A DNA stretch of 44,029 bases from the NCBI GenBank assembly GCA_030695415.1, contig JAUYQZ010000043.1, forward strand, positions 1 to 44,029, given 5' to 3'. Below, one piece after another: positions 39,559-44,029 of the stretch (its first letter is position 1; every line of letters begins with the position of its first letter). The notes under the pieces are model-generated. The model was not told the origin of the DNA and ran no database searches. It was given only the letters and a program-made list of their open reading frames with translations. This DNA is from Hylemonella sp. (GTDB taxonomy: Bacteria; Pseudomonadota; Gammaproteobacteria; Burkholderiales; Burkholderiaceae_C). Position numbers and translations under genes: made by a program.

Positions 39559-39702
39559 CTAGCTTGTCTGTGCACCGGGATGATTTTCCGCGCGGCCCGG
39601 ACAAGCTCTGCCCCGCAGGGGCGCCCCCTCCCTCAGCAGCTGCTCAAACTCGGCCTGCGGCAGTGGCTTGGAATACAGATGGCCTTGGTGCAGCACGCAG
39701 CC
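39559..39702 (-). pseudogene. C-terminal remnant of another EAL-domain gene
   Basis: In the minus frame ending at a TAG (39561-39559), the translation reads GCVLHQGHLYSKPLPQAEFEQLL and then a short non-homologous tail. This is the typical last segment of EAL phosphodiesterases (GC, a QGY-like triplet, SKPLP, aEFE). Everything upstream, including the catalytic domain, is missing; the next gene begins within about 35 bp. The 435-bp stretch 39303-39737 holds only this remnant, the possible small ORF and a short pentamer repeat. Confidence 0.75.
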
Positions 39703-39708
39703 CCGACC

Positions 39709-39733
39709 GGCACGGCATGGCATGGCACGGCAC
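39709..39733. repeat. Five tandem GGCAC/GGCAT pentamers
   Basis: GGCAC, GGCAT, GGCAT, GGCAC, GGCAC run head to tail immediately beyond the fghA stop codon, at the broken edge of the EAL remnant. Probably slippage-generated. Confidence 0.7.
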
Positions 39734-39737
39734 GGAC

Positions 39738-40568
39738 CTACTTCAAGGCCCGCGCATGATGCGCAAAGTGGTCCGCCATGAAACTCGCAATGAAGTAATA
39801 ACTATGGTCGTAACCCGCATGGCGGCGCAGCGTCAGCGGGTGACCGGCGGCGGTGCAGGCGGCCTCAAGCAGCTCGGGGCGCAGTTGCTTGCGCAGGAAT
39901 TCATCGGTCTCGCCCTGGTCCACCAGGATGGGCAGGCGCTCGCTGGCTGTGGCGATCAGTTCCACGGCATCCCATTCCTTCCACGCTGAAACGTCCTCAC
40001 CCAGATACTCGGTGAAGGCCTTCTGGCCCCAGGGCACCTGGGTGGGCGCGACCACGGGGGCGAAAGCCGAGACGCTGCGGTAACGACCCGGGTTGCGCAG
40101 CGCGGTGACGAGCGCGCCGTGGCCGCCCATGCTGTGGCCGAAGATGCCGCGCGCATCCGTGGCGGGGAAGTTCTGCTCGATCAGCGCAGGCAGCTCCTGC
40201 GCCACATAGTCCGCCATGCGGTAGTGCTGCGACCACGGCGCCTGCGTCGCGTTGAGGTAGAAGCCGGCGCCTTCGCCCAGGTCGTACGTGTCTTCATTGG
40301 GCACGCCGGGGCCGCGCGGGCTGGTGTCGGGGGCGACGAGGATGAAGCCGTGGCGCGCGGCATGTTCCTGCGCGCCGGCCTTGGTGATGAAGGTCTGCTC
40401 GTTGCAGGTCAGGCCGGCCAGGTAATAGAGCACGGGGCATCTCTGCCCATCGACGGCGGCGGGCGGCAGGTAGACGCCGAACTTCATCTCGCAGCCCACC
40501 GTGGTGGATGGGTGTTTCCAGACTTCCTGGCGGCCGCCGAAGCTGGCGTGGCGCTCTACGCGGTTCAT
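39738..40568 (-). CDS. fghA: S-formylglutathione hydrolase
   Basis: This serine esterase releases formate and glutathione from S-formylglutathione, the second step of glutathione-dependent formaldehyde detoxification. The 276-residue protein has the nucleophile elbow GHSMGG with S146, and D222 and H255 complete the likely triad (DQGETDEFL, GYDHSYYF). FLAGLTCNEQTF-like YLAGLTCNEQTFITKAG near 49-65 is family-specific. It follows adhC by 21 bp. Confidence 0.96.
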   Translation of the reverse strand: MNRVERHASFGGRQEVWKHPSTTVGCEMKFGVYLPPAAVDGQRCPVLYYLAGLTCNEQTFITKAGAQEHAARHGFILVAPDTSPRGPGVPNEDTYDLGEGAGFYLNATQAPWSQHYRMADYVAQELPALIEQNFPATDARGIFGHSMGGHGALVTALRNPGRYRSVSAFAPVVAPTQVPWGQKAFTEYLGEDVSAWKEWDAVELIATASERLPILVDQGETDEFLRKQLRPELLEAACTAAGHPLTLRRHAGYDHSYYFIASFMADHFAHHARALK

Positions 40569-40589
40569 GTCTTCTCTCCTCTGATCGCT

Positions 40590-41918
<1,329 letters not shown>

Positions 41919-42887
41919 TTATTCGGCCTTGATGCCGGCGTGCGCGGCCACGCGCGACCAGCGCACGAGTTCGGAACGCATGAAGTCGGTGGCCTGGTCG
42001 GGGTTGAGGAACACGAAGTCGAAACCCATGCCTTCGAGCTTGGCCTTCATCTCGGGCTGCTTGAGCACCTGGGTGTAGGCAGCATGCAGGCGCTTGACCA
42101 CGGCTGGCGGCGTGCCGGCGGGCGCGTAGAGGGCGAACCAGTTGGAGACCTCGGCGCCGGGGTAGCCGGACTCGATGAGTGTGGGCGTCTGGGGCAGTTC
42201 GCGGTGGCGCTGCTTGGCGGCCACGGCCAGCACGCGGATGCGGCCCTGCTTGATGAAGGGCAGCGCGTTCTGCAGCGGGCTGAACATGTAGTCCAGCTGG
42301 CCGCCCACCAGGTCGTTCATGGCCTGCGACTGGCCCTTGTAGGGGATGTGGTTGCTGCTGGTGCCGGCGAGCTGGTTGAAGTATTCGGCCGTCAGGTGCT
42401 GCGAGCTGCCCAGCCCGGCCGAGCCGTAGTTGAGCGCGCCGGGTTTGCTGCGCGCCAGCTCCACGAAGTCCTTGACGCTGCTGGCTTTCACATTGCTGTT
42501 GACCACCAGCGCCACATCGGTCTGGCCGACCAGGGCCACGGCCTGGAAGTCCTTGAGCAGGTCGTAGGGCAGCTTGCGGTAGACGGCCACATTGGTGGCG
42601 ATGGTGTTGGGCGTGAACAGCAGGGTGTAGCCGTCGGCCTTGGCCTTGGCCACGAACTCGGTACCGATGTTGCCGCCCGCGCCGGTCTTGTTCTCGACCA
42701 CCACGGGCTGGCCCAGCAGCTCGCCGACCTTCTGGCCCACGGTGCGGGCCATGACGTCGGTGCCGCCGCCGGCCGACACGGGCACGACGACCTGGATCGG
42801 GCGTTGCGGGAAGTTCTGGGCCAGCGCGTGCGACAGCAGGGCCGTGCCCAGCAACAGGCCGGCAGAGATGCGGTTCAGAGCGTTCAT
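41919..42887 (-). CDS. Bug-family tripartite tricarboxylate transporter receptor
   Basis: This 322-residue periplasmic receptor starts at ATG 42887, preceded by AAGGAG. The signal peptide ends near residue 23 (MNALNRISAGLLLGTALLSHALAQ). The mature sequence NFPQRPIQVVVPVSAGGGTDVMARTVGQKVGELLGQPVVVENKTGAGGNIGTEFVAKAKADGYTLLF is a textbook Bug start. It is divergent from a class II aldolase-like gene across a 96-bp region with a palindrome, so both may share a regulator and a pathway. The ligand is unknown. Confidence 0.94.
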   Translation of the reverse strand: MNALNRISAGLLLGTALLSHALAQNFPQRPIQVVVPVSAGGGTDVMARTVGQKVGELLGQPVVVENKTGAGGNIGTEFVAKAKADGYTLLFTPNTIATNVAVYRKLPYDLLKDFQAVALVGQTDVALVVNSNVKASSVKDFVELARSKPGALNYGSAGLGSSQHLTAEYFNQLAGTSSNHIPYKGQSQAMNDLVGGQLDYMFSPLQNALPFIKQGRIRVLAVAAKQRHRELPQTPTLIESGYPGAEVSNWFALYAPAGTPPAVVKRLHAAYTQVLKQPEMKAKLEGMGFDFVFLNPDQATDFMRSELVRWSRVAAHAGIKAE

Positions 42888-42919
42888 GGGGTCTCCTTGT
42901 CTTGTGAGGGTGAGTCTTC

Positions 42920-42943
42920 TGACGATAATCGTACTTATCATCA
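42920..42943. promoter_or_regulatory. Near-perfect 24-bp palindrome between the Bug and aldolase-like genes
   Basis: TGACGATAA and TTATCATCA are inverted arms with one mismatch around TCGTAC, itself nearly symmetric. The AT-rich element lies mid-way in the divergent region and is the best candidate operator for joint control. Confidence 0.6.
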
Positions 42944-42983
42944 AAACAAGTCAGGAAAACACTGACACCCCAGGAGACACGCC

Positions 42984-43703
42984 ATGCCCCGCACCGCCAA
43001 CCCCGCCCTGATCGACGACCTCGTCATCGCCAACCACATCCTGGTCAACGAAGGCGTGCTTGACGGCTTCGGCCACATCAGCGTGCGCCATGACCAGCAG
43101 CCCGACCGCTTTCTGATCGCGCGCAGCATGGCGCCAGGCCTGGTGACGGCCGACGACATCGTGGCCTGCGACCTGGACGGCAAGGTGCACGACGAGCGCG
43201 GCCGCAAGAGCTATGTGGAGCGCTTCATCCACAGCGAGATCTACCGCGTTCGCCCCGACGTGATGGCGGTGATCCACAGCCACTCGCCCGCCGTGATTCC
43301 CTTTGGCGTGACGGGCGCGCGCCTGCGGCCGATCTGCCACATGAGCGGTTTCCTGGGCGCGCAGGTGCCGGTGTTCGAGATCCGCCACACGGCTGGCGAA
43401 AACAGCGACCTGCTGATCCGCAACCAGGCGCTGGGCCAGGCCCTGGCCAAGGACCTGGGGCTGGCCGCCGTGGCGCTGCTGCGCGGGCACGGCAATGTGG
43501 TGGTGGGTTTCTCCATCCAGCAGGTGGTGTTTCGCGCCATCTACACCGAGAGCAACGCGCGCCTGCAAAGCGAGGCCATGCGCCTGGGCGAGATCAACTA
43601 CCTGACGCCCGAGGAGGCCCAGGCCACCTCGGACATGAACGACGAGCATCTGGGCCGGCCCTGGGAAGTGTGGAAGAAACGGGCGCAGCAGAACCGCTTC
43701 TGA
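42984..43703 (+). CDS. Class II aldolase/adducin-family protein
   Basis: This family uses a zinc held by three His residues to cleave or decarboxylate sugar phosphates and hydroxy-acids. The 239-residue protein has GFGHISVRH near 29-36, H98 and H100 in HSHSP, H169 in RGHGNV, and E79 as the likely acid/base. It starts after GGAGA and ends about 40 bp before tgt. Pairing with a Bug receptor points to catabolism of an imported acid; the true reaction is unknown. Confidence 0.9.
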   Translation: MPRTANPALIDDLVIANHILVNEGVLDGFGHISVRHDQQPDRFLIARSMAPGLVTADDIVACDLDGKVHDERGRKSYVERFIHSEIYRVRPDVMAVIHSHSPAVIPFGVTGARLRPICHMSGFLGAQVPVFEIRHTAGENSDLLIRNQALGQALAKDLGLAAVALLRGHGNVVVGFSIQQVVFRAIYTESNARLQSEAMRLGEINYLTPEEAQATSDMNDEHLGRPWEVWKKRAQQNRF

Positions 43704-43744
43704 GCACGCCCGCTGGGGTGCCAGCCTAAAATCGGCCCCACACC

Positions 43745-44029
43745 ATGCTGAAATTCGAACTGCTCAAGACCGACGGCCACGCGCGCCGCGGCCGCCTCAC
43801 GCTCAACCACGGCGTCATTGAAACCCCCGTCTTCATGCCCGTGGGCACCTACGGCACGGTCAAGGGCGTGATGCCGCGCAGCCTGGAGGACATGGGCGCG
43901 CAGATCATCCTGGGCAACACCTTCCACCTCTGGATGCGCCCGGGTCGCGAGGTGATGAACAGCTTTGGCGGACTGCACGGCTTCGAGCAATGGCACAAGC
44001 CCATCCTCACCGACTCGGGCGGATTTCAG
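43745..44029 (+). CDS. tgt: Queuine tRNA-guanine transglycosylase, N-terminal part (runs off the right edge)
   Basis: Tgt exchanges guanine 34 for preQ1 in tRNAs with a GUN anticodon. The first 95 codons are present: [20 protein letters not shown], then [41 protein letters not shown], ending in LTDSGGFQ with catalytic-region D90. The start at ATG 43745 follows the conserved N-terminus closely. queA, its pathway partner, lies about 8.3 kb upstream on the same strand; in many bacteria the two are adjacent. Confidence 0.97.
   Translation, partial: MLKFELLKTDGHARRGRLTLNHGVIETPVFMPVGTYGTVKGVMPRSLEDMGAQIILGNTFHLWMRPGREVMNSFGGLHGFEQWHKPILTDSGGFQ

Overview
The window is chromosomal DNA of a high-GC betaproteobacterium, most likely order Burkholderiales, family Comamonadaceae. 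The reasons are infA lying between secY and rpmJ, two Bug-type (tripartite tricarboxylate) binding proteins, a persulfide dioxygenase-rhodanese fusion, glutathione-dependent formaldehyde detoxification, and general protein similarity. Genus assignment is not possible by eye. I see no prophage, transposase, CRISPR array or rRNA.

Layout. 1-4933: the N-terminal part of the B12-dependent fused acyl-CoA mutase icmF (minus), preceded by a perfect 22-bp palindrome, then a dctP-dctQ-dctM TRAP transporter operon (minus) closed by a terminator. 5149-8013: a Tat-exported, possibly lipidated FAH-family hydrolase, a persulfide dioxygenase-rhodanese fusion and coaX (plus). 8021-10404: an M20 amidohydrolase behind an orphan LivK-like binding protein (minus). 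10531-19621: initiator tRNA-fMet and the complete spc plus alpha ribosomal clusters (rplN to rplQ, with secY, infA, rpoA), transcribed leftwards from a promoter that touches the 3' end of glpD. 19786-22883: glpK-glpD. 22955-31565: proC, ubiA, dps, oxyR, a secreted protein of unknown function, an old yellow enzyme, a 144-bp palindromic repeat, a DUF2628-SPOR protein and recG. 31608-34274: an operon of an AtuA-like protein, its small AtuA-C-like partner and a Bug binding protein. 34375-44029: queA, a small membrane protein, a decayed second copy of the queA 3' end, a 1016-residue PAS-LOV-PAS-PAS-GGDEF-EAL protein, a remnant of another EAL gene, fghA-adhC, a second Bug protein divergent from a class II aldolase-like gene, and the start of tgt.

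Functionally the window mixes core translation and secretion genes with oxidative and reactive-species defence (oxyR-dps, persulfide dioxygenase, fghA-adhC), glycerol catabolism, and several uptake modules for organic acids (TRAP, Bug, LivK-like) whose ligands cannot be read from sequence. The most unusual items are the putative blue-light LOV receptor that keeps its flavin-binding cysteine but has Thr where LOV domains carry the signalling Gln, the queA 3'-end duplication flanking a membrane gene, the 144-bp palindrome whose outer arms pair fully only as plus-strand RNA, a Dps with Met at a ferroxidase ligand position, and hairpins in every long gap of the ribosomal operon. The plausible system-level lead is the queA-tgt interval, where a c-di-GMP photoreceptor candidate sits among gene remnants.
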